A stretch of 5,041 nt of DNA, from the NCBI GenBank assembly GCA_938008555.1, contig CALLKE010000193.1, positions 1 through 5,041 of the forward strand, given 5' to 3'. The position numbers and the translations under genes are program-made. Below are positions 1 through 5,041 of the stretch, in pieces (positions within the stretch are counted from its first letter, which is position 1; every line of letters starts with the position of its first letter). This stretch comes from an uncultured Pedobacter sp. GTDB lineage: Bacteria; Bacteroidota; Bacteroidia; Sphingobacteriales; Sphingobacteriaceae. The notes beneath the pieces are model-generated. The model saw only the letters and a list, made by a program, of their open reading frames with translations, did no database searches and was not told where the DNA came from.

Positions 1-487
1 AACAACGAATTGCATTTTGTAAACGCAAAGGCTCACATCCAATATTTTTACACATTTCATCAAAACCTGATGGTGAGTCATCAAAACTAAGATAAGTAAA
101 AACAACCGGATTAATTGGGTCAGCTAAAAATTCAGCCACATCTTGAATTTCAGATTCTTGTGTATTTTTTTTCCAAAAAGAAACCAACTGAGTGCCGTAT
201 GAATTTTTTAATTCTTTGATTTGCACTGAATTATATCTAAATAGCAAATCAAAATACACAAGCTCCTCCGTCTTTAAAGACAATCCTTTAATTAACTGGG
301 GCAAGATGCTTTCATGAATTGGTTTTTCTTTTAATACCAAGGCTCTTAAATAAGAACGACTGCGAATAGACATTTCATTCGACCAAGCTTCATATGAAAA
401 ACCAGGTTCTGTGCATTTACGAAATTTATAAAAATCTTTTAAATAGTGACAAACATCTAAGTACTCAAACAAGTTTGGTTTTTTCAT
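1..487 (-). CDS. TIGR02147-family protein (DUF4423-like), N-terminal part, runs off the left edge
   Basis: An open frame begins at ATG 487-485 and continues without a stop for 162 codons to the window edge, so the C-terminus is missing. Visible features are an N-terminal FEYLDVCHYLKDFY segment (residues 7-20), then FSYEAWSNEM (30-39), RSRSYLRALVL (42-52), a helical stretch with FDLLFRYNS (79-87), and the start of a second domain from about residue 112, with SFDDSPSGFDEMCKNIG (134-150). This order matches TIGR02147 proteins (typically about 270-280 residues, with a DUF4423 C-terminal part), where the equivalents are F-EY-DYR-FL, FSYR-FS---G--S and L--V--GKR-L. The family is abundant in Bdellovibrionota and Fibrobacter. 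Its function is not established; a helix-turn-helix-like regulatory role has been suggested from the fold. There is no strong Shine-Dalgarno upstream (only CTGAG). IS debris begins within about 50 bases of the start, so the native promoter may have been displaced. Family call fairly sure, function unknown. Confidence 0.72.
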   Translation of the reverse strand, partial: MKKPNLFEYLDVCHYLKDFYKFRKCTEPGFSYEAWSNEMSIRSRSYLRALVLKEKPIHESILPQLIKGLSLKTEELVYFDLLFRYNSVQIKELKNSYGTQLVSFWKKNTQESEIQDVAEFLADPINPVVFTYLSFDDSPSGFDEMCKNIGCEPLRLQNAIRC

Positions 488-530
488 ACACTCAGTTTAT
501 TAAGCTTTTACTGCCAAGTGTATTCTGCTA

Positions 531-1581
531 AGGTCTAGATCTCGTTCTCTGTTAAAGCACAAAAACCCAAAAATAAACCAAATGTCTGCAAGTCAAGTTC
601 AGAGTGGTGTGAGTCCTGAGGATATTACAAGATCTTTAGGATTGTCGGGCCCTACCATATACAATTGGTTGGCCAGCTACAGAGAAGGTGGCTGGGACGC
701 ACTTAAAGCAAAATCAATCCCAGGTCGTCCCAAAAAACTAAACGGCAAAAAGTTAAAATGGATTTACGACACAATTGTGCAGAAGTCTCCACTGCAGTTT
801 AGATTTGAATTTGCTCTTTGGACTCGCGAGATGATTCAAGAGATTATTTTTAAAAAGTTCAAGATTAAACTTGGTTTATCTTCAGTGAGCCGGCTTTTAA
901 AGCAGTTGGGACTAACTTGTCAGAGGCCCATTTTCAAAGCATGGCAACAGAACTCACAACAAGTAAACAACTGGTTAAAGAAAGTATTTCCAAAGATTAA
1001 GTCCCGTGCCCAGCTTGAGAAAGCAGACATATATTTTGCTGATGAGGCAGGTATCAGAAGTGACTATCATAGCGGAACAACATGGGCTCCGAAAGGTGAA
1101 ACCCCAGTGGTATCAGCAACCGGCGCAAGATTTTCTGTTAACATGATTTCGGCAGTCAGTCCCCGTGGAGATTTTCGTTTTATGGTGGTTGAGGGAGGCG
1201 TAAACTCAGCTGTATTCGTGGATTTTTTAAAAAGATTAATGGTGGGATCCAAAAAGAAAATATTTTTGATTGTTGATGGCTATCCTGCTCACAAATCAAA
1301 AAAGGCAAAGCAGTTTATTGCCGATCAAAAGGGAAAGTTAGAGTTATTTTATTTACCACCATACTCGCCGGAACTGAATCCCGATGAGCTGGCGTGGAAT
1401 ACACTGAAAAATGGAATTGTGGGTCGGTCAACAGTTAAAAGCAAAGACGAACTGAAGTCTAAAGTTGTTGGAGGGCTTCGCAAAATCCAGAAATCACCAG
1501 AGATGGTGAGATCATTTTTCCAACATGAAAAAACAAAATACGCGGCTTGATTATGTTAAATTACTTTCGGCCTGGTTAATA
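531..1581 (+). mobile_element. IS630-family insertion sequence, right end present, left end not found
   Basis: The element is defined by the IS630-type transposase at 582-1550. The right boundary is placed at the TA at 1580-1581. The sequence after the transposase stop (TTACTTTCGGCCTGGTTAAT, 1561-1580) resembles the ends of this IS630 group, and IS3-type coding begins directly after it. IS630 elements target and duplicate TA. I searched 488-600 for the inverse complement of that end (starting TATTAACCAGGCCG) and did not find it. The left inverted repeat therefore seems to be lost, and the left boundary given is only approximate. An inactive or non-autonomous copy is likely. Confidence 0.5.
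582..1550 (+). CDS. IS630-family DDE transposase, probably short at the N-terminus
   Basis: A 322-residue cut-and-paste transposase that would act on IS630 ends at TA sites. The order of parts is: a helix-turn-helix near residues 11-35 (SPEDITRSLGLSGPTIYNWL, 11-30), a GRPKKL linker (48-53), a second winged-helix-like segment including FEFALWTREMIQ (75-86) and SSVSRLLKQLGLT (100-112), then the RNase H-like DDE domain. The presumed catalytic residues are all present: D154 in YFADEAGI, D232 in FLIVDGYPAH and E269 in YSPELNPDELAW. The end, TKYAA, is typical of this group. Relatives are usually about 340 residues and begin some 12-20 residues earlier. Here the frame stays open back to 504 with no ATG, GTG or TTG before 582 and no Shine-Dalgarno near 582, so the native start region appears lost. 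Family very sure, activity doubtful. Confidence 0.9.
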   Translation: MSASQVQSGVSPEDITRSLGLSGPTIYNWLASYREGGWDALKAKSIPGRPKKLNGKKLKWIYDTIVQKSPLQFRFEFALWTREMIQEIIFKKFKIKLGLSSVSRLLKQLGLTCQRPIFKAWQQNSQQVNNWLKKVFPKIKSRAQLEKADIYFADEAGIRSDYHSGTTWAPKGETPVVSATGARFSVNMISAVSPRGDFRFMVVEGGVNSAVFVDFLKRLMVGSKKKIFLIVDGYPAHKSKKAKQFIADQKGKLELFYLPPYSPELNPDELAWNTLKNGIVGRSTVKSKDELKSKVVGGLRKIQKSPEMVRSFFQHEKTKYAA

Positions 1582-1725
1582 TTTAAGTATGCAACGATCA
1601 TTGATGTGATAGAAAATGTTCCTGAGTTTTTAGAAGAAGTTTACAACAAAAAACGACTACACTCTTCTTTAAAGTATTTGACCCCTGAAGAGTTTGAGCT
1701 AAGTGTATCAAAAAGAGTGCACTAG
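1579..1725 (+). pseudogene. C-terminal fragment of an IS3-family transposase (OrfB)
   Basis: The frame ending at the TAG at 1723-1725 encodes FKYATIIDVIENVPEFLE and then EVYNKKRLHSSLKYLTPEEFE, followed by a short tail. The YN-KRLHSSL-YL-PEEFE block is the hallmark C-terminus of IS3-family OrfB integrases, which lies after the DDE catalytic residues. No catalytic core is present, so this is a dead remnant of about 48 codons. The frame happens to stay open upstream into the IS630 right end, where an ATG at 1525 could create a chimeric 66-residue ORF, but residues before about 1579 do not resemble an IS3 transposase. The IS3-like sequence begins exactly where the IS630 end stops. Confidence 0.72.
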
Positions 1726-1832
1726 ACCGTCAATTTGGAAGATCTAGTACGAAAAATTTCACCGCACTCCAAAGGTCTTCAGATCGAACTGAAATTATCT
1801 ATTGACTAATGCGAATATTTCCTGACAAGATT

Positions 1833-1848
1833 GAAAAAATATTTTTTC
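1833..1848. repeat. 16-bp perfect palindrome (A/T-rich)
   Basis: GAAAAAATATTTTTTC is perfectly self-complementary. It lies in the intergenic stretch downstream of the IS3 remnant. The stem is almost entirely A:T, so it would be a weak transcription terminator. It could equally be a protein-binding site or chance in AT-rich DNA. No function can be assigned. Confidence 0.4.
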
Positions 1849-1876
1849 TTGAGGCCAAAACTACCTTCTATTGTAG

Positions 1877-2020
1877 TCAAATCAATGAATGCAATCCTAG
1901 ACTTTCATGATTTTTTTCACCACCATCAGTTATTGTCCACGACAGAGACTGCAAATATTTTTTTGCTTTGAATGCAGAAGATAAGTAATTTGATTTTTCA
2001 ATATTATTAGATTTAATTTC
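1877..2020 (-). pseudogene. possible gene remnant, unrecognised product
   Basis: On the minus strand there are 47 sense codons between two TGA stops. They have a protein-like composition, including SSAFKAKKYLQSLSWTI and TDGGEKNHESLGLHSLI, and the second ends at the stop. The stretch contains no ATG, GTG or TTG start at its beginning, so it cannot be an intact gene. If it was ever coding it is the C-terminal tail of a decayed gene. I do not recognise a family. In AT-rich DNA an open stretch of this size can occur by chance. The even mix of charged, aromatic and glycine residues is the only argument for coding origin. Confidence 0.22.
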
Positions 2021-2052
2021 TCATTTAACCTACGAATCACAAGAACCGTAAG

Positions 2053-2105
2053 ACGAAAAAAATAAGGCTTCTCAAAAAAGCACAAATTCAGATTTTTGAG
2101 CAAGC
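2053..2105 (-). terminator. candidate intrinsic terminator for minus-strand transcription
   Basis: An inverted repeat pairs GCTT-CTCAAAAA (2067-2078) with TTTTTGAG-c-AAGC (2093-2105). This gives 12 base pairs with one bulged C and a 14-base loop. Read on the minus strand, the stem is followed within a few bases by TTATTTTTTT, the layout of a Rho-independent terminator. Read on the plus strand there is no T-tract. The stem is A:T-rich in its inner half, so strength is uncertain. No minus-strand gene lies directly upstream to use it. Confidence 0.4.
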
Positions 2106-2123
2106 GCTGTAAGTTAGTATCAT
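2096..2123 (+). promoter_or_regulatory. candidate sigma70-type promoter for the pilin-fibre gene
   Basis: TTGAGC (2096-2101, 4 of 6 consensus) and TATCAT (2118-2123, 5 of 6) are separated by 16 bases, giving a predicted start near 2130 and a leader of about 140 bases. The -35 overlaps the terminator-like hairpin. A second -10-like TATAAA at 2145-2150 has a poor -35. AT-rich DNA yields such matches easily, so this is a suggestion only. Confidence 0.3.
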
Positions 2124-2221
2124 TTCAAACGAGTTATTAAAATCTATAAACTCTGAATCAAGCCTTAAGTGGGTAAAAACACAAAGTCATTAGTCTGTAT
2201 CAAATCCAAAAAAATTGCCTT

Positions 2222-2263
2222 CTCTCTGAATCGATGAAAAACTAAACAACGTTTAACAGAGAG
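2222..2263 (+). promoter_or_regulatory. leader hairpin that may sequester the ribosome-binding site
   Basis: CTCTCTG (2222-2228) is complementary to CAGAGAG (2257-2263). The latter contains the only Shine-Dalgarno-like stretch (AGAGAG, 2258-2263), 8 bases before the ATG at 2272. Inside the loop a second small hairpin forms from TAAAC (2243-2247) and GTTTA (2251-2255) around AAC. In mRNA this would stack a 5-bp hairpin almost directly on the 7-bp stem, with a 14-base bulge on the 5' side. It could limit translation, but the pairing is short and regulation is only inferred. Confidence 0.33.
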
Positions 2264-2271
2264 TCGGTAAA

Positions 2272-4002
2272 ATGCGAAAACATAAATTTCTAAATATTAG
2301 AGGATTTAGTTTAGTTGAAGTTATGGTGATCGGTGGAATACTCACCATTATCGGCCTTGGCGTTATGAGTTTGATTTCCAATACCACTAAATCTCAACGT
2401 GGCCTTCAAGCTAAAGATACTATGCGCGACTTTGCTGTTGAAATCCGCTCAACACTTTCTGACAAAACAGCCTGTATTAACACCTTCACCACAAAAGATC
2501 TAAGTACAGGTGAAGCTACTGTCACTGTCGTTAAAGATGCCAGCAATAATGCAAAATACTCAGCTGGCACAACCTACATGAACGGACTGATTAATTTTAA
2601 AAACCTTGTTATGCGAGAGTTCGTAGCCGATGCCGCTAATCCTAATACTGGTATTGCTAAACTTTTTGTTTATGCAGATAAAAATGGAGACACCTCCGGA
2701 GTCAAAACAATGCATCATGCGCTTTCGGCACAAATTGAAATGGACGCCTCTAAAAATATTATAAAATGTATTGCTGTTGGCGGCTTAAGTGATTCTCTTT
2801 GGCAAGTCTCCACGACTAACCCAAACAATATTTTTTTTAATGGCGGTAAAGTTGGAATTGGAACGAGTAGTCCTCGAGCTGCACTTGATGTTGATTCAGA
2901 TCCTGACTTTAGTGGATTTTTAATTTCTCAGCGCTATGGAGACACTGCATCTGGAGCTTTTTCTGGTGGGGCTATTGATTTGCGTAATGCCTCAGGCTCA
3001 AAAAGTAATCCGCTCGCTACAGCAAGCCAAGCTGTTGTAGGTTATGTTGTAGCCAAGGGATTTGACGGTTTAAATTATAAAAATATAGCATCTATATCAT
3101 TCATATCTGATCAAACCATAACAAATTCAAGCTCCCCTGGGCATATAATCATGTCAACGACCCCTAATGGATCGATAACACAGCAAGAACGATTACATAT
3201 TACACCAAATGGCAATGTCGGTATTGGCACGGCAAACCCAGAAACGACTTTGAAAATTATGACCGCAATTCCAGATTCAACAGTTCATCCGAATCGTGCG
3301 GGCCTTATCGTTGAAAGTGAGGGAACTAATGTCGGTGGTCGTTTATCTGCGAGGGTGTATTCGGACATTGAAGCGCCGTTAATTATCAACTACAGGGCGC
3401 GCGGTACGAAGGCAGCTCCATCGGCAATATTGGCTGGTGATCAACTCGCTGCCTTTTTTGGTATCGGATATGATGGCTCAAAATTTGGAACAACTGCTCG
3501 TAACCCATCCCCCGCAATGTATATGATAAGTACCCAAAATTGGTCACCCACAGCCTACGGCAGTGCTATATCATTTAATACTGTTAGTAACAATACGGCA
3601 ACTGAGTTTGAACGAATGCGTATCGACCACAGCGGTAACGTCGGCATCGGAACAACATCGCCGCAAACTAAACTCGATGTGAACGGTGAAGTTAAATTAG
3701 CCAGCTCAGGCAGTGCTTGTTCTACATCTAATGAAGGAGCTCTACGATATAACTCAACAACAAAATCACTTGAGTTTTGTGATGGAACTATATGGAATTC
3801 TACTAGCCAATCTCCTGCAGGAACTTTTTGTGGATCAGTAAGTTATGACCATCTGCTAGGACATAATTTTAATCCTAAAGCTTGCGGAGCATTACCACCA
3901 ACTGATACAACTACTTTGGTCAATAATTGTCCAAGTGGTTATAGCTTATTTAGATATTTTCAGGCAGACAGCAACTTTGGATACACTTGCGTAAAACTAT
4001 AA
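2272..4002 (+). CDS. prepilin-like protein with tail-fibre VGIGT repeats, probable surface adhesin
   Basis: A 576-residue chimera. Residues 1-11 are a basic prepilin leader ending in G11. The cleaved form would start FSLVEVMV, with F12 at +1 and the conserved E16 at +5, followed by a hydrophobic helix to about residue 36. This is the class III signal handled by a PilD-type prepilin peptidase, and it anchors the protein in the inner membrane or a pilus. Residues 40-185 look like a pseudopilin-type globular part, with C68 and C166 possibly paired. Three VGIGT modules follow at 194, 316 and 457, the last two preceded by ERLHI or ERMRI, as in phage tail-fibre-type proteins. Then comes EGALRYNSTTKSLEFCDGTIW (488-508) and a tail with cysteines at 520, 538, 553 and 573. 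No S74 chaperone domain is recognisable. Known: VGIGT-type proteins in Bdellovibrio include host-recognition fibres. Inferred: this one displays an adhesive fibre through the type IV pilus or type II secretion route. The ATG at 2272 is fixed by the leader. Confidence 0.85.
   Translation: MRKHKFLNIRGFSLVEVMVIGGILTIIGLGVMSLISNTTKSQRGLQAKDTMRDFAVEIRSTLSDKTACINTFTTKDLSTGEATVTVVKDASNNAKYSAGTTYMNGLINFKNLVMREFVADAANPNTGIAKLFVYADKNGDTSGVKTMHHALSAQIEMDASKNIIKCIAVGGLSDSLWQVSTTNPNNIFFNGGKVGIGTSSPRAALDVDSDPDFSGFLISQRYGDTASGAFSGGAIDLRNASGSKSNPLATASQAVVGYVVAKGFDGLNYKNIASISFISDQTITNSSSPGHIIMSTTPNGSITQQERLHITPNGNVGIGTANPETTLKIMTAIPDSTVHPNRAGLIVESEGTNVGGRLSARVYSDIEAPLIINYRARGTKAAPSAILAGDQLAAFFGIGYDGSKFGTTARNPSPAMYMISTQNWSPTAYGSAISFNTVSNNTATEFERMRIDHSGNVGIGTTSPQTKLDVNGEVKLASSGSACSTSNEGALRYNSTTKSLEFCDGTIWNSTSQSPAGTFCGSVSYDHLLGHNFNPKACGALPPTDTTTLVNNCPSGYSLFRYFQADSNFGYTCVKL
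2839..2895 (+). repeat. tail-fibre-type VGIGT module 1 (within the pilin-fibre gene)
   Basis: Residues 190-208 read NGGKVGIGTSSPRAALDVD and a final S. The pattern G-VGIGT-SP---LDV is the recurrent motif of trimeric tail-fibre-type proteins. It is the first of three copies, placed directly after the pseudopilin-like part, so it marks the junction between the two halves of the chimera. Confidence 0.75.
3205..3261 (+). repeat. tail-fibre-type VGIGT module 2
   Basis: Residues 312-330 read PNGNVGIGTANPETTLKIM, preceded by QERLHIT, the usual lead-in of this motif. Module 2 lies 122 residues after module 1. The intervening 100 or so residues are glycine-, serine- and asparagine-rich and likely form an insertion domain of the fibre. 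Confidence 0.75.
3631..3687 (+). repeat. tail-fibre-type VGIGT module 3
   Basis: Residues 454-472 read SGNVGIGTTSPQTKLDVNG, preceded by FERMRIDH. This is the copy closest to consensus. It lies 141 residues after module 2 and leads straight into the GALRYN segment and the cysteine-rich end. The DNA of the three copies has diverged at synonymous sites, so they are not recent duplications. Confidence 0.78.
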
Positions 4003-4032
4003 AATTATTAGTTTTCAAAATGTAAATAAATC
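4003..4032. other. short convergent intergenic gap
   Basis: Thirty bases separate the stops of the pilin-fibre gene and the convergent dehydrogenase. The gap is AT-rich. Only a very weak GTTTT/AAAAC pairing spans its end, so I see no credible shared terminator. Transcripts from the two sides may overlap. Confidence 0.5.
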
Positions 4033-4911
4033 TTAAAACCGCAGTTTCAAAGCTTTTGTCGTTAAATAATCATAAATACAATCTGGTATCAACAATGGCA
4101 AATACCAGTTGAGCCACTTACGCGGTATCGGCGCATAACGTTTTTTAGGATGATCAGTTGTTAGCACATGTAAAATTAATTCTGATACAGTTTCAACTGG
4201 TAAACCTTTGTCTTTTTCAGTCATCGCAAATTTAATAAATTCGTCAAATGGGTCTCGATAAATGCTCTTCTCATAATGGTTTCGTAACTTGGCAAAACCT
4301 TTATCCCAAATAGGCGTTTTAATCGACCCCGGGCCAATCACAATAACTTTAATACCTAACTTTGTAAGTTCTTTTCTTAAGCCAACAGAAAAGCCTTCAA
4401 TGGCATGTTTGCTAGCCGCATATACAGATAAAAATGGAGCGGCTGACTTTCCAGAAATGGAAGAAATATTAACGATCCGCCCCGCTAAATACGCCGATGG
4501 AGTTTCATTGGATCGAATAGATTTTAACAATGGCAGCAAAACCTGTGTGATCTTCATTACGGCTAAAACATTAACTTGCATCATTGTTTGCACTTCATCA
4601 AAAGGCTGATCTAAAAATGGCCCGGCTAAAGCAATTCCAGCATTATTAACTAAGCCATCGAGATGATAAATTTGATGGCTGTCTTTTAAAATGAACGGCA
4701 ATTGATCTATTTTTTTTAAATTGGATAAATCCAACTCTAAGCAAATTAATTGATTTGTGCCGACGAATTCATTTAATTCAGATTGTAATTTTTGTATCGA
4801 ATTCATATCGCGCACGATAGCAACAACTCGATGATTTTTTTTTAACAACAAACGCACTGTTGATAAACCAATACCCGAAGAAGAGCCCGTAACTAAAATT
4901 GTTTTTGACAC
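4033..4911 (-). CDS. classical short-chain dehydrogenase/reductase (SDR)
   Basis: A 292-residue cytosolic NAD(P)-dependent oxidoreductase with a Rossmann fold. The cofactor motif TGSSSGIG is at residues 8-15 and DL at 61-62. The structural NNAG is at 89-92. The catalytic tetrad is N114, S151, Y164 and K168 (SVYAASKHA, 162-170), followed by PG at 194-195. After about residue 205 the C-terminal part is longer than the 250-residue core and ends in YLPLLIPDCIYDYLTTKAL. This layout resembles the retinol or 17-beta-hydroxysteroid-dehydrogenase-like SDRs that act on lipophilic substrates. The substrate cannot be told from sequence. The start is GTG at 4911-4909, supported by AGGAAGGG ending 8 bases upstream and by the cofactor motif beginning at residue 8. 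It overlaps the end of the upstream minus-strand gene by 19 bases, which suggests an operon with coupled translation. All catalytic residues are intact. Confidence 0.93.
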   Translation of the reverse strand: MSKTILVTGSSSGIGLSTVRLLLKKNHRVVAIVRDMNSIQKLQSELNEFVGTNQLICLELDLSNLKKIDQLPFILKDSHQIYHLDGLVNNAGIALAGPFLDQPFDEVQTMMQVNVLAVMKITQVLLPLLKSIRSNETPSAYLAGRIVNISSISGKSAAPFLSVYAASKHAIEGFSVGLRKELTKLGIKVIVIGPGSIKTPIWDKGFAKLRNHYEKSIYRDPFDEFIKFAMTEKDKGLPVETVSELILHVLTTDHPKKRYAPIPRKWLNWYLPLLIPDCIYDYLTTKALKLRF

Positions 4912-5041
4912 AACAGCAGCCCTTCCTCAGTGGGTAAAAACACCGAATTAAAGTTAGACAGAGCAAAAGCTTTTTCATTCATTTGCTGAACAATACGAAC
5001 TTGTTTTTCACTAAACTTTTGCTTTGAAAAATCACCCCAAA
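4893..5041 (-). CDS. C-terminal end of an unrecognised gene upstream of the SDR
   Basis: A minus-strand frame enters from the right edge and runs 48 codons to the TAG at 4895-4893. The visible residues begin WGDFSKQKFSEKQVRIVQQM and end NFNSVFLPTEEGLLLCQKQF. The start lies outside the window. Coding is supported by the clean frame through the whole edge, by a composition unlike random AT-rich translation, and by the 19-base overlap with the dehydrogenase, whose Shine-Dalgarno lies inside this frame. I do not recognise the family from this tail. A competing frame starting at ATG 4978 reads through the same DNA but is cysteine-rich, has no context, and overlaps the dehydrogenase by more than 130 bases, so I rejected it. 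Confidence 0.6.
   Translation of the reverse strand, partial: WGDFSKQKFSEKQVRIVQQMNEKAFALSNFNSVFLPTEEGLLLCQKQF

Larger units (their letters stand above)
1749..2066. other. intergenic stretch without an intact gene
   Basis: Between the IS debris and the leader of the pilin-fibre gene I see no complete gene on either strand. The stretch is rich in A and T runs. Apart from the palindrome at 1833-1848 and the doubtful minus-strand remnant at 1877-2020, nothing can be supported. A 28-codon plus-strand frame beginning near 1886 is antisense to that remnant and is not a credible gene. Decayed sequence left behind by transposition is the simplest reading. Confidence 0.5.

Noticed and set aside
1067..1252. 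Minus-strand 61-codon frame within the transposase.
   Set aside because: It is entirely antisense to an IS630 transposase whose motifs are intact. It has no recognisable domain and no ribosome-binding site.
1525..1578. A possible chimeric start giving the IS3 fragment a 66-codon ORF from ATG 1525.
   Set aside because: The first 18 or so codons lie in the IS630 right end, overlapping the transposase in another frame. They resemble no IS3 protein, so the ATG is accidental.
1721..1748. ACTAGA and TCTAGT facing each other around 16 bases, considered as a terminal repeat of the IS3 remnant.
   Set aside because: Only six base pairs match, there is no TG/CA end typical of IS3 at a fixed place, and no convincing partner exists on the left side.
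2063..2167. TAAGGCTT (2063-2070) and AAGCCTTA (2160-2167), an 8-base inverted repeat about 90 bases apart.
   Set aside because: It is short and distant, and it competes with the better local hairpin at 2067-2105. It is expected by chance.
2675..2689. A 15-base match, CAGATAAAAATGGAG, between the pilin-fibre gene and 4425-4439 inside the dehydrogenase gene.
   Set aside because: The two copies lie in unrelated coding frames on opposite genes, with no extended similarity. It is a chance match in AT-rich DNA and shows that 15-base repeats alone are weak evidence here.
4289..4609. Plus-strand 106-codon frame within the dehydrogenase.
   Set aside because: It is antisense to the region encoding the SDR catalytic tetrad. 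The SDR frame has clear family motifs and this frame has none.
4778..4978. Minus-strand frame beginning MKKLLLCLTLIRCFYP that superficially resembles a signal peptide.
   Set aside because: It overlaps the dehydrogenase in another frame by more than 130 bases and also the edge gene's frame. It is cysteine- and serine-rich with no family match, and both competing frames explain the DNA better.

Overview
The window is AT-rich and gene-sparse, and it looks like chromosome from a predatory-type bacterium of the Bdellovibrionota (Bdellovibrio/Pseudobdellovibrio relatives). Three things suggest this: a TIGR02147-family protein at the left edge (a family expanded in that phylum), a prepilin-like protein joined to tail-fibre-type VGIGT repeats, and a low G+C content. 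The assignment is an inference from gene content; there is no rRNA or housekeeping marker here.

Layout. At the left edge, the first 162 residues of a TIGR02147/DUF4423-like protein are read leftwards from 487. Next, 530-1750 is insertion-sequence debris: a near-complete IS630-type transposase with all three catalytic acidic residues (582-1550, +), whose right end abuts the C-terminal fragment of an IS3-type OrfB (about 1579-1725, +). This looks like an IS630 insertion at a TA inside an older IS3 copy, followed by loss of the left parts of both. From 1750 to 2271 there is no convincing intact gene. That stretch holds a 16-bp palindrome, a short open remnant on the minus strand, a hairpin with a T-tract that would terminate minus-strand transcription, a candidate sigma70-type promoter, and a hairpin that could cover the ribosome-binding site of the next gene.

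The main gene is 2272-4002 (+), a 576-residue protein with a type IV prepilin leader and N-terminal helix, a pseudopilin-like middle, three tail-fibre-type VGIGT modules and a cysteine-rich C-terminus. It is the most interesting item: a probable surface or pilus-associated adhesin of chimeric design. It converges on a classical short-chain dehydrogenase/reductase (4033-4911, -). That gene starts at GTG inside the end of a further minus-strand gene (4893 to beyond the right edge), so the two probably form a translationally coupled operon.

The genes do not form one obvious pathway. The window reads as an accessory island edge: IS debris, an adhesin-like single-gene unit, and an independent SDR operon.
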